From Topomyia yanbarensis (Eukaryota; Arthropoda; Insecta; Diptera; Culicidae), in assembly GCF_030247195.1 (NCBI RefSeq), contig NW_026683321.1, forward strand, positions 1 through 64,000: DNA of 64,000 nt, given 5' to 3'. This document shows, piece by piece, positions 55,481 to 64,000 of the stretch (within the stretch, counting starts at the first letter, position 1; every line of letters begins with the position of its first letter). A program made the translations under genes and the position numbers. The notes under the pieces are model-generated. The model had not been told where the DNA came from. It did no database searches and worked only from the letters and a program-made list of their open reading frames with translations.

Positions 55481-56489
55481 TGGTCAAGATTTAATAAATC
55501 ATTAATCATGTTCACGTCGTACAGTCGGACTCTGAATAGTGTTCCTGAATCTGTGAATAATCAAGTACGCAGTACGGTTAGAAACCAGTTTCTATCTAGC
55601 AAAGCAGTTTCATAGCGCACTAGAAGAAAATCATAAAACCATCAAGATTTATGGTAGTCTTATATTAGTTTTAAGCAGCTCTTGAACACCACTATAAGAA
55701 TGTATTGATGTCTAAAAGATTTAAGAAAACCTTGCAAAGTACTCTTGAGAACCTTCTTAAGTATGGGCCTTTTTCATCTTAAGAGGGATTTATGGTTGTC
55801 TTGAAGCAGTGTTGTAGAGTAATTGGTTTTATGAAACTAATCTTGCAGATATCTTCAAGTGCATCATAAAACTAAATTGGTACTTGGGTGCTCTCACTTT
55901 AGTACTATCGCTCTAAATTTTCATAACTTTCCCTACTTAGTAATCTCTAGCTAATTGAATGTCGTTAAAAAGTAAAAAAAAAGTTCAATTGTTACATTTT
56001 AAGTAAATTGTGCATTAATTTTTTTATTTCGGAAGATAAAGAAATATTATTCATATACATATGGATACTACATTTTTCCTTTTTTTACGATCTAATAAAT
56101 TAGTTTTTTTTTCAAAATTGATAAATAATTGCTATCAGATAGAACATTTTCATTTTTTTGTGATACCCTAGTGTATACTTGGGTGTATAGTAGACACATA
56201 ATTGATTTTCAAGATTCGCCATTCATCGGAACTCTGATATAACTTTCGGAAATAAAGAATCCCAAATTAGTAATGATTTGCATAATTTATTTTATTGAAT
56301 TTTTTTTTTCATCCCGACTGCTTTACGTAAACCGATTTCCCTATTTTTGACGTAACCAATTTAACTATGGCAATGGCAATATATCGAAGCAATAAACTAG
56401 TGGAATATAAAGAAAATCCGTTAAAAAAATCGTTCCACTGACTAGATTCGTATCTAGCATCCTTAACGATTCCGACGCTGACGCATTTG
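55481..56489. other. Unassigned AT-rich sequence with a MITE remnant
   Basis: No gene. A degraded terminus of the TAACG-CATTTAATT MITE family lies at about 55890-55967 (ends CTAATTGAATGTCGTTA). The rest is unassigned. Confidence 0.4.
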
Positions 56490-56574
56490 AAAGGGTGTCT
56501 TACATCAATTTACATCACAGAAAAAACGCTGTAGAAAATAACCCATTTCTCTTGAAAATTTGGGTAGAAATTTT

Positions 56575-57449
56575 TAGAGTGTATGTTATCGCATTCGGTT
56601 TTTCGAAAATTGGAAAAATTGGCAACACCCGAAAAGCAACGTCGCAAATTAATTTTGCGCAAGCACCTGCAAAATCCTCAACTCTCTCATCGGGACATCG
56701 GAAAACAACTCGGAATCGAGCAGTCAACGGTAAGTCGTACGATTAAACGTTACTACCAAACTCTGAGCATCGAAAGGAAGGAGAAATGCGGTCAGAATGG
56801 ATGCTCTCTTAGTGATCAGGATCACAAGCGGGTAGTGAAAGCGTTTCGGTTAAAATGTGGCCAAAAAGTTGAATCTGCCCAAGTCTTTTATCCGGGAGGG
56901 ACCGCATACGAACAAGGTGCAGAAGGTTCCAAATCGTAACGAACGGCCAAACACGGTGGGAAAGTCGCGGGCCCGTAAACTATACACCCAGATGCTGACG
57001 AAGCCTCATTTTCTCATCATGGATGATGAGACTTCGTCAAGGCGGACTTCCGGTAGCTTCCGGAGCTACTGTTCTTCACTGCCCAGCACAAGTTTAACGT
57101 TCCGGAGGAAGTAACAAAGCAGAAACTTTCAAAGTTTGCCAATAAGTACATGATTTGGCAAGCGATCTGCTCATGTGGCAAACGGAGTGTGCCTGTCGCG
57201 ACTACCGGGACTGTAAACGTGCAGATCTACCTCAAAAAGTGTCTACAGAAGCGCCTGCTTCCTCTATTGAAGTAATACGAGGGCCCTACAATCTTCTGGC
57301 CGGATCCACCTTCGTGCCACTATTCAAATGTTGTCCTGAAGTGGTACGAAGCCAACGGGGTCGCTTTCGTACCCAATGACATGAACCCCTCCAACGTACC
57401 GGAACTAAGGTCCATCGAAAAATACTGGGCAATTATGAAGCAGGCACCA
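56575..57449 (+). pseudogene. Older mariner transposase, main part
   Basis: Frames cover an N-terminal helix-turn-helix (HLQNPQLSHRDIGKQLGIEQSTVSRTIKRY), the first aspartate in FLIMDDET, then FWPD (second D) and NVPELRSIEKYWAIMK (E), again with 37 residues between D and E. At least four frameshifts or stops separate these. The MITE interrupts the lysine-rich C-terminus. Not functional. Confidence 0.8.
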
Positions 57450-57902
57450 CCCGACCAGAAGAAAATAACTGGGCAATAACCCGAGCATACTATTTTTTTG
57501 TATTCATACCAAAACTTCGTATTAATTGATTATTATAGCTGATTGAGGTATTAAGCAGGTATTGAAGCAACATTTTTCAATACCTGCTTAATATCTCAAT
57601 GAGGTATAATACTTTATTTTAGTATTATTTATGTATTCCAGTGATTTTTACAAATACCAAATCAATACCTTATTGAATACCTCCATAAAGTGAATTCTGT
57701 TATTGGAAGGTTGGAATATGTTTTATTATTATTCAGGTATTATAATAACTCGTTTATTATCAAATAGTTATTTGTAGAACATGTCTGTGTTTTTTTGGTA
57801 TTTTACCTCTTATGTAGAGCTCATTAATACAATATCGTGGTAATCAGTCGTTGGTATTGATACCTAAATTTAGTATTCCGCAGTTATTTTCTTCTGCTCG
57901 GG
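57450..57902. mobile_element. MITE within the older mariner transposase gene
   Basis: The inverted ends CCCGACCAGAAGAAAATAAC on the left and, read inward from the right, CCCGAGCAGAAGAAAATAAC differ at one base in 20. A strong internal hairpin lies near 57553-57600 (ATTAAGCAGGTATTGAA with its complement). The transposase frame resumes right after 57902. The target duplication is unclear (CCA against TAC). Confidence 0.85.
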
Positions 57903-58057
57903 TACGGAAGCATACAAAGGAGGTCAAATCTGAGGAAGACATGAAGAAAAAGTGGGTTTCCGTACAGAAGAAGCTGCAGCCAGATGTTGAACAGAGCCTA
58001 ATGAGTGGAGTTAAGCGTAAGGTAGGAGCGTACGGTTGTGGTATTGAAGTTGAATGA
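57903..58057 (+). pseudogene. Older mariner transposase, C-terminus
   Basis: After the MITE the frame continues RKHTKEVKSEEDMKKKWVS, QKKLQPDVEQSLMSGVKRKV and ends GIEVE at 58057, a typical mariner tail (the helix before MxGV-KRKV). The position immediately after the D-E region fits. Confidence 0.8.
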
Positions 58058-58083
58058 AATAAATAAAGCTTGCTAATGGGTTA

Positions 58084-59383
58084 TAAAGGGCGAACACGAA
58101 ATTATTGCGACACATTCAACAGGGCATAACTTTTTTACCATTGGGTAAAAATCAACCAAATTTTGCACACTTTCTCATTGATGTGTATTGTTTACATGCT
58201 GTCAAACTCGAAGTCGTGTTTTTCGATTCAAGGAAAATGGAGGTGAACCAACGCGAGTCGAGAGAACAAATTCTTTCCAAACACCTGCAATTTCCTGACC
58301 TGTCGCACCGGCAGTTGGGAAAATGTTGAACATTCACCATTCAACCGACTCCAGAGTGTTGAAGCCGTTCCAGGAGCGGTTGACGTTGGACCACGGCAAA
58401 GGAGCTGGAAGAAAACCGGGACCGGAGAACAAAAAGACGGGGGGAAAGGTGAAGCGGATGATTAGTGCGAATCCCAACGTCTCAAGCCGTGATTTGGCTA
58501 AAAAGATCGGCATGTCGCAGAGCTACGTCCAGAATGCAAAGACGAGAGCTGAACTACATACATACAAGGTACAGAACTTCCCAAACCGCGATGAGCGGCT
58601 ACAATCGACGGCTAAAACTCGGGCACGGAAGCTCTATGAGAAAATGCTGACAAAATATGGCTGCTGTGTGATGGACGACGAAACGTATATAAAAGCCGAT
58701 TTTAAGCAAATTCCGGGGTTGGAGTTTTTCACCAGCAAGAGCAAGTTCTATGTGGACGACAAATTTAAGAAGAAGAAAATGTCGAAGCTCGCCTCCAAAT
58801 ATCTCATTTGGCAGGCCATCTGCTCTTGCGGACTGAGGAGTGAGCCTTTCGTGACAAAGAGGGCACAGTAAATGGTGAGATCTACAAATCTGAGTGCCTC
58901 GAGAAGCGCCTTTTGCCGTTCTTGCAGCAGCACGACGAAGCTCCGCTATTTTGGCCTGATTTGGCATCATGCCACTATTCTAAAAGTGTCCTGGAGTGGT
59001 ATGAAGCCAATTCTGTCCATTTTGTTCCAAAGGACATGAATCCGCCAAACTGTCCGGAGCTGCGCCCGGTGGAGCAGTACTGGGCAATGATGAAGCGGGA
59101 ACTTCGGAAGAGCAAGAAGACAGTCGAAGCCGAGAAGGACATGTTAAAAAAATGAAAAAAACTGAGTAACTGGTAACGGATGACACTGTAAAGACTTTGA
59201 TGGAGGGCATCAAGCGAAAATGCGTTCAATTTTACACTCAAGGCTCCATCGATTATCTTTTCTTTTGATTTTTGAAGTAAATATATGTATAAAACTACCC
59301 TAAAATTTTGGTTTGATTTTAAACATTATAAGAAAATTAGCATGACATTTTCGGTGTCGCAATAATTTCGTGTTCGCCCTTTA
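58084..59383 (+). mobile_element. DD37E Tc1/mariner element, copy 2
   Basis: A complete element, 1296 bp between TA dinucleotides at 58084-58085 and 59382-59383. The perfect ~28-base inverted termini start AAGGGCGAACACGAAATTAT and are followed inward by TGCGACAC. It is inserted downstream of the stop of the older mariner. The interior is nearly identical to the right piece of copy 1, which implies recent spread. Frameshifts in the transposase make this copy non-autonomous today. Confidence 0.95.
58238..59153 (+). pseudogene. DD37E mariner transposase, copy 2
   Basis: Starts MEVNQRESREQ. A one-base deletion near 58320 (KCxxIHHS where copy 1 reads KMLNIHHS) shifts the frame before the DNA-binding region ends. 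The frame from 58323 holds the second helix-turn-helix and the first aspartate in CCVMDDETY. A two-base insertion near 58860 (AAAGAGGGC) shifts it again. The last frame holds FWPDLASCHYS and CPELRPVEQYW, with 37 residues between D and E, ending near 59153. All catalytic residues survive, so only two small lesions separate this copy from an open frame. Confidence 0.9.
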
Positions 59384-59478
59384 TTTTATTGCCTGAAAGT
59401 TTGAAAAGGAACTTGCCGCTAGGTAATTTTCTACAGCGTTTTTTTTTTTGTGATGCAATTTGATGAGGGACACCCTTT

Positions 59479-59836
59479 TCTATGCTACAGCACAACTCTG
59501 GATACACAACAGCCACTGTGCACGAATAGTGCGGATATTGAAACCGCTCATATGACCAATTGGACTGACTAACCGTAACTGATAATTTATTGCAGGATCG
59601 CGCCTCGCAAAGTTTTTCTACAAATTTCTTACCTGTTTACACACATCTTATTCTTGCGTAACTTCTTCCAGTTCAAATTAATTTACCTTGAGATGGCACG
59701 AAAGATTGAACTTTTATAACCACTCGTTCTGCAAAACTCATAACCACATTCACCCTCTGCTTAACAAAAATTAAAGCATTAACCATCACCTGCACTGAAA
59801 ATTGTAGAAAACAAATCACTTTAATCCTCAAACTTA
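59479..59836. other. Unassigned sequence
   Basis: No gene or repeat seen. Confidence 0.35.
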
Positions 59837-59950
59837 ATGGCGTCAGCTGGTGCACCAGCGGAAATCAATAAAATCCCACCCTCTGACGATTGCCGGTTGT
59901 CTTACGATGGTGGAAAGGCGAACCGGACCCAATTCGTTAAGACAGAGAAA

Positions 59951-60005
<55 letters not shown>

Positions 60006-60106
60006 GGCATACCATACTTCTACCACGACCATTTCTCCCTTCAACTAGCCACCCGATCCGAGCACCAAATGCTAATTTGTTTTTACTTTTAATTTCCTTA
60101 CCGTAG
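59837..60106 (+). other. Open frame upstream of and through a GA tract
   Basis: Begins MASAGAPAEINKIPPSDD and reads about 38 ordinary residues before the (GA)n tract gives an Arg-Glu repeat. It could be the start of a host first exon, but no splice donor or homologous domain is evident and the tail is clearly repeat-derived. Confidence 0.15.
59955..60004 (+). repeat. (GA)n microsatellite
   Basis: About 25 uninterrupted GA units. In dipterans GA tracts near promoters can bind GAGA-type factors, so a regulatory role is possible but not shown. Confidence 0.95.
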
Positions 60107-61548
60107 GTCAGTTCCGTGCGCTTTCTCTTTTCCGTCATCCTCCGCCAGACGGACCGTGAGAGGTTGCCTGGAAGTGGTAAGGATCGAAAACATTTCCCAC
60201 CGGCAGTGATCTGGTGCGATGCGAGCGTTTCGATGCGGGGGTGGTGATGGTCTGTGTAAGGACTCGGTCGCCGTCAACCATCCTCCCCCCGCCCCGACCT
60301 TCCACGACAGCGTGATGGACGCAAATGAGCGAGAATTAATGCGGGAAAGTGAAATCAGTCCAAGAAGTTGGTCACGATCTGAGTGGTTCCGTTCTCGGGA
60401 CAGAGCAGAGCGGTGGTGGTAGAGATGGTTGTGGGATGACTTGGCAGCTGAGATACGATGATGGTTTTAATTTGACTAGACGGGACGTAATTTCTTCGTG
60501 ATGCCGCCCGCCGCCACGTCATGCCAATGCAGCCGCGGCAGTGTCCTGGAGATGTTTGGTTTCTTGTGAATGAAATCGAAGATGTGAATGAAATGATAAT
60601 GATGGTTCGCTAAAGGCAACATCAGCCACTACTCTCCTGATGCCATCAAGAATCGGGATCGGTTTTTACGAGAGCGTGGGAAGGGAAGTGATTTAATTGA
60701 GGTCACGAGAATGAGTCTTTGCTGGTGAGAAATGCGACGGTTGGTGCAAAGTGTTGGTTGTAGGCTATTCATTCATTGGAGATTATATCATTGTAGAAAA
60801 CCCAGGGTTGATTTTTAACGCGTCAATAAAGCATTCGATAACTTGACGGACCATAAGACAAGTACATATCAAATTACTCCAAAAATATGCAAGCCTGAAA
60901 TGTAACAGGTTCGAGTCGCGTATAAACGATGATACGCAGCGAGAGCGGATATGGTGGGTTTGGATTGAGTTCAACACACTGAAGGATGCGACGTGTGTGT
61001 GCTGCTTGTGAATTTGCGTTGGGAAAAATTAATTTATTTTTATGCATGTGTGTGCGTTGGTAATACTTATGTCAGAATGTTTTTGGCGGTGTGTGGGAAC
61101 CTAGGGTAATGAGCCTATTGGAACACACGTTTCATATTTTGGAGATACGTGATGCATTTATTGTCACTAAGGCATCTGAAAACATGCTTCTGGAGGTATT
61201 TCCAAAGCACACATGGATTCTACAGGGTTAGTGCTTATTTAAAGGTTAGTGGGAGATTTTGATGGGCAAGAAGATTGAGATATATTGGATCAGTAACCAA
61301 GAGAAATCAACTTGCATACAAAAAGACAGGCATGACTAACCTACGTGGAATGCCTCGTGCTTGCAAATTACGCGTTTCTCATAGCTCACAACTCGCGATA
61401 TCTGTGCTGTCGGATTCTGTATGTTGCAGCTGTTTTCGAATCATTCGTCGAATGCACTCATTCCATCGATTTGAACTCGTTTTAGAATCATTGTGTTAAT
61501 AGCTAGTCTAACAGTAAGTTGATTGTGTAGCAGAAGTTTTTTTAGAAG
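60107..61548. other. Unassigned, GC-richer at the left
   Basis: 60107-60560 is GC-rich with runs of C and CCGCC; the rest is AT-rich. No gene supported. It could be promoter-proximal or intronic host DNA. Confidence 0.25.
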
Positions 61549-61854
61549 ATGAAGCGCTCAAAAACCCAAAAGACAGTGATTAAACAGGTAGTCCGGGAGC
61601 AGGACGGAAAGTTTAAATGTATTACAGCTGCTAGTTGTGCATATGAACAGGTTACTTTCAATTCCGGAAATTTTAAGCGCCATCCGGTTGAATTCGAAAG
61701 AATGAACTTATCGTGGTCTGCGATCGAAGGAACTGATTCAAAAACGGCCAGAAAAAAAGTTAAAAAGATGGTTGTAGAATCAGATAAACAGTCAATAATC
61801 TTGGGTACTATGCAACTGCCTTCGACGAATAATATTCCTTTTAATTTTTTTTGA
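61549..61854 (+). CDS. Hypothetical 101-residue protein, possibly zinc-finger derived
   Basis: The frame MKRSKTQKTVIKQVV... is highly basic. It has CITAASCAYEQVTF followed by SGNFKRHPVEFE; the order C-x5-C then GNFKRH resembles a BED-type finger of hAT transposases with the last histidine lost. A second basic stretch (KTARKKVKKM) follows. A phenylalanine-rich end and a stop lie near 61852. A further open segment (AVKEMHWHQTKDNLKDV, about 61943-62050) follows a TTGTTATTTGCAG acceptor-like string, so the gene may be spliced. I do not recognise it. It may be a domesticated or decaying transposon gene, or a chance frame. Confidence 0.35.
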   Translation: MKRSKTQKTVIKQVVREQDGKFKCITAASCAYEQVTFNSGNFKRHPVEFERMNLSWSAIEGTDSKTARKKVKKMVVESDKQSIILGTMQLPSTNNIPFNFF

Positions 61855-63488
61855 AAAGCCTCAATACAAAACTCTTCTTGGACATTCTATCACATTAAAG
61901 TTATATTGAAAACACTGATATTTGTGTTAATTGTTATTTGCAGCCGTCAAGGAAATGCACTGGCATCAAACGAAGGATAACTTGAAGGATGTAATCATGC
62001 AGGTTTTAAGAGAATGCTCCCTTTTGACGGATCTGCCGGGGATAGATTAACTGATGTATGGAAGTTTTCACGTTTTCGAGATCTGTTTATTTTTGCTTGT
62101 TTTTCAATAGTGTGATATTGAAATATAAAAATTGTCACGTCATTTCATGATTAGAATCATCAGCGCCTGGCGGCAGTCATGGTATCTATTACCTACCATC
62201 GAAGAATGCGAGCTGACATGAAACGCGGCAGCTGCTACGCTTACAACATCAGAACACAAACTAACGAATTTTTCTTGCAAGAAAACATGTGTTGCAAGAA
62301 GCAACAGCAAGAGAACACATGTGTACTCTTTTTATACGCGTCGCAGTTCATTCGATGAAAAAGAGGCAGTCCAACCAATCATGGATCAGATAATTACTAC
62401 TTTCATAAAATCCATTATTTCCGCTATTTTTAGTAATTGTACATACTACCGAATTGGATACAAAATTGTACATATTTCCAATCAGATAGCGTAATAATCT
62501 TATTTTTTTCATTCAGTAAAAAGGCAGATATTAACGTTTAAAAAATCGGTTAAAATTCTGGCAGAAAATTTTGAAACAGGACCTCTATATTGAAACGTAA
62601 GAAGTATTCCACTTCAAAATGTTGATGAGCATCCGGTTGATTGTTGATGATCCTCCGCTTTCTTCGTTCCTTCGTCAAGAATCACTTGCATCTCAGGACA
62701 TATTGCGGCTTTATCAGGTACGATCCTATTTCTTAGTCTTGAACAAACGTTCTAGTGCTTGGTTTTGCTGAGCCGGTGTGCCCAACCAATGTTAAAATCG
62801 ATATTACACCACTTTATGGAAAACAGATCGACATCTACCGAAGGTAATATTCCTCACCGGGCAAATACGAAACCAGCAAAAAGGAATTATATAAATTCAT
62901 CCAACACATCATGCACTCGTTGGAAATTCGCAATAACTTATATTTTGTACTCCAGCAGCGGATAAAAGTAATCACCGTACACTTTCCGGGTATCGTATGT
63001 GAATACCTCAATCGTTAACATTGCACATGTAAGCTATAACGAGCTTACAGATTAATTCCATTAATTTTACTATTTGATCACTAAATATTGACAGATTTTA
63101 TAGAATAGTAGGAATTATAAACAAAACAACCTAATCAGCCAAACTCAGCCCCGTGAAAACTGTTTGTTGCCTGAAGCTGCCACCAAATGCCAGTAGCGCT
63201 AGCTACGTTTCAAATGTTCAAGCTCTGTTCACATGAACTGTACAACACTGTTTAAAAGTTGGAATCAAAACAAGTAATTAATAACAATATATGAGAATTC
63301 ACGCTTTCTCTTGCATCGCTTTTTCTCCACCAAATCCGAATGCTTTTATAAACTGAGTACCAGTTAAGCACATCAAAATGAAGTTTGTTTGCATTCAAAA
63401 AGTTTCAGGTCGAGTTAACAACATTGGCTCGTAGCAATGTGAACGTTGCATAAAGCGCGTTCGCTGTCATTTTTGACAACTAGCCGAG
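61855..63488. other. Unassigned sequence
   Basis: Apart from the exon-like segment near 61943-62050, no gene is supported. The frame at 62759-62965 has no motif. Confidence 0.3.
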
Positions 63489-63496
63489 CCAGAAAG
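63489..63496. repeat. 8-bp target duplication, left (CCAGAAAG)
   Basis: Identical to 63757-63764. Confidence 0.95.
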
Positions 63497-63756
63497 CAGA
63501 GATGCCAGATTTGCAGACAAGTCTGCAAATTCGCTGACTTTTAATTTAAGCTGCAGATTTTCTCAATGACGGAGATATTTGCAGATTCTTTAGTTTGGTT
63601 GCAGATATTTGCAGATTTTTTAGTTTTGTTGCAGATATTTACAGATTTTTGAATATAAAGGCTTTTGGTTACACTAGCTTTACTGACATTTTTTGTTCTT
63701 CTCAGACTTTTAAAATTAATATTGCAGACATTTGAAAAAAGTACCTGGCATCTCTG
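63497..63756. mobile_element. 260-bp hAT-type MITE
   Basis: Perfect 12-base inverted termini CAGAGATGCCAG / CTGGCATCTCTG with flanking 8-base duplications CCAGAAAG, both diagnostic of the hAT superfamily. The interior has three copies of TTGCAGAT(A)TTTGCAGATT-like wording at about 63575-63645. It has no coding capacity; it must be moved by a transposase encoded elsewhere. Confidence 0.95.
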
Positions 63757-63764
63757 CCAGAAAG
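63757..63764. repeat. 8-bp target duplication, right (CCAGAAAG)
   Basis: Matches 63489-63496. Confidence 0.95.
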
Positions 63765-64000
63765 CCAGCTTATGTTGGCTTCACTCATTTTTCAAAGAAA
63801 CGTCAAAACATTCACCCTCTTGGCCAAACTGAATGTACCAGTGCTGCTGGTTTTTATTGAAACTGTTAGTTTACCAAACAAATGTGTCACTTTGACAAAA
63901 CACAGTCGGTCCTGTAAAATACGTAAATTATACTCCACGTATTCCAATAAAATTTTCTTTGGTTTTATGATTTGATGAAAGAGTAACAGCTTGTAGTAAA
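63765..64000. other. Unassigned sequence to window end
   Basis: A frame from 63772 to 63975 has no recognisable motif. Confidence 0.3.

Larger units (their letters stand above)
56490..59478 (+). mobile_element. Older DD37E-type mariner holding a MITE and a younger mariner
   Basis: The inverted termini AAAGGGTGTCTTACATCAAT (left) and AAAGGGTGTCCCTCATCAAA (right, read inward) extend to ACGCTGTAGAAAAT on both sides. Between them a decayed transposase is broken by a MITE (57450-57902), and the 3' region is broken by mariner copy 2 (58086-59381). Its remaining right end is 59384-59478. A TA duplication at the outermost ends is not clear. It is a different subfamily from copies 1 and 2. Confidence 0.85.

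Noticed and set aside
1..64000. Search for tRNA genes, intact retroviral or LTR elements and bacterial-type operons
   Set aside because: No cloverleaf with A/B boxes, no paired LTRs and no compact gene clusters were found by reading.

Overview
This is eukaryotic, AT-rich, transposon-dominated DNA. A mosquito (Culicidae) is the best fit. The reasons are a Juan-like Jockey LINE with a zinc-knuckle gag, three Tc1/mariner transposase relatives whose D-to-E spacing fits the DD37E group best known from mosquitoes, an R1-clade LINE, and several short inverted-repeat elements. This host call is inference from transposon content. There is no bacterial operon, rRNA, tRNA or CRISPR signal. No host gene can be assigned with confidence; a few weak exon-like segments are listed with low confidence.

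Layout. 0-1.1 kb: two I-clade LINE fragments in opposite orientation. 1.4-2 kb: a GC-rich island with a GGCCT minisatellite. 2.8-3.7 kb: a perfect 59-bp palindrome and a three-unit ~180-bp tandem repeat. 5.28-8.21 kb: a DD37E mariner split by a 5'-truncated LINE that carries an intact RNase H; ~230 bp of mariner is present on both sides of the LINE but ~5% diverged. 9.43-11.83 kb: a foldback element with an internal ~170-bp repeat array that switches orientation. 13.37-22.03 kb: a giant palindrome of two ~4.25-kb, nearly identical arms around a 142-bp spacer, with a second ~1.19-kb palindrome inside each arm. 22.05-26.24 kb: a CR1/Jockey-type LINE (minus strand) abutting the palindrome. 26.3-29.4 kb: mostly unassigned, possible exon-like segments. 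29.45 kb: a 250-bp MITE. 29.8-37.3 kb: a Juan-like LINE (minus) interrupted by a 3.2-kb hAT-type element with a perfect 8-bp target duplication, which itself holds an I-clade LINE remnant. 41.8-43.7 kb: a non-autonomous element with inverted minisatellite ends, 10-bp flanking direct repeats and a nested MITE. 43.97-46.58 kb: a decayed CR1/Jockey-type LINE (plus) with a hairpin MITE inside. 49.8-52.6 kb: an R1-clade LINE (minus) that has lost its catalytic YADD box. 52.7-55.2 kb: an element with ~650-bp inverted termini. 56.5-59.5 kb: a mariner within a mariner plus a MITE. 59.8-62 kb: GC-richer sequence with a GA tract and one small unplaced ORF. 63.5 kb: a 260-bp hAT MITE with an 8-bp target duplication.

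The elements do not work together as a pathway; the value of the window is its insertion history. The most unusual structures are the nested giant palindrome, the chimeric mariner, the layered nestings dated by target duplications, and two copies of a sequence matching the hammerhead-ribozyme catalytic core at 38.39 and 46.17 kb. Coordinates of element ends are exact only where a target duplication or inverted terminus is stated.
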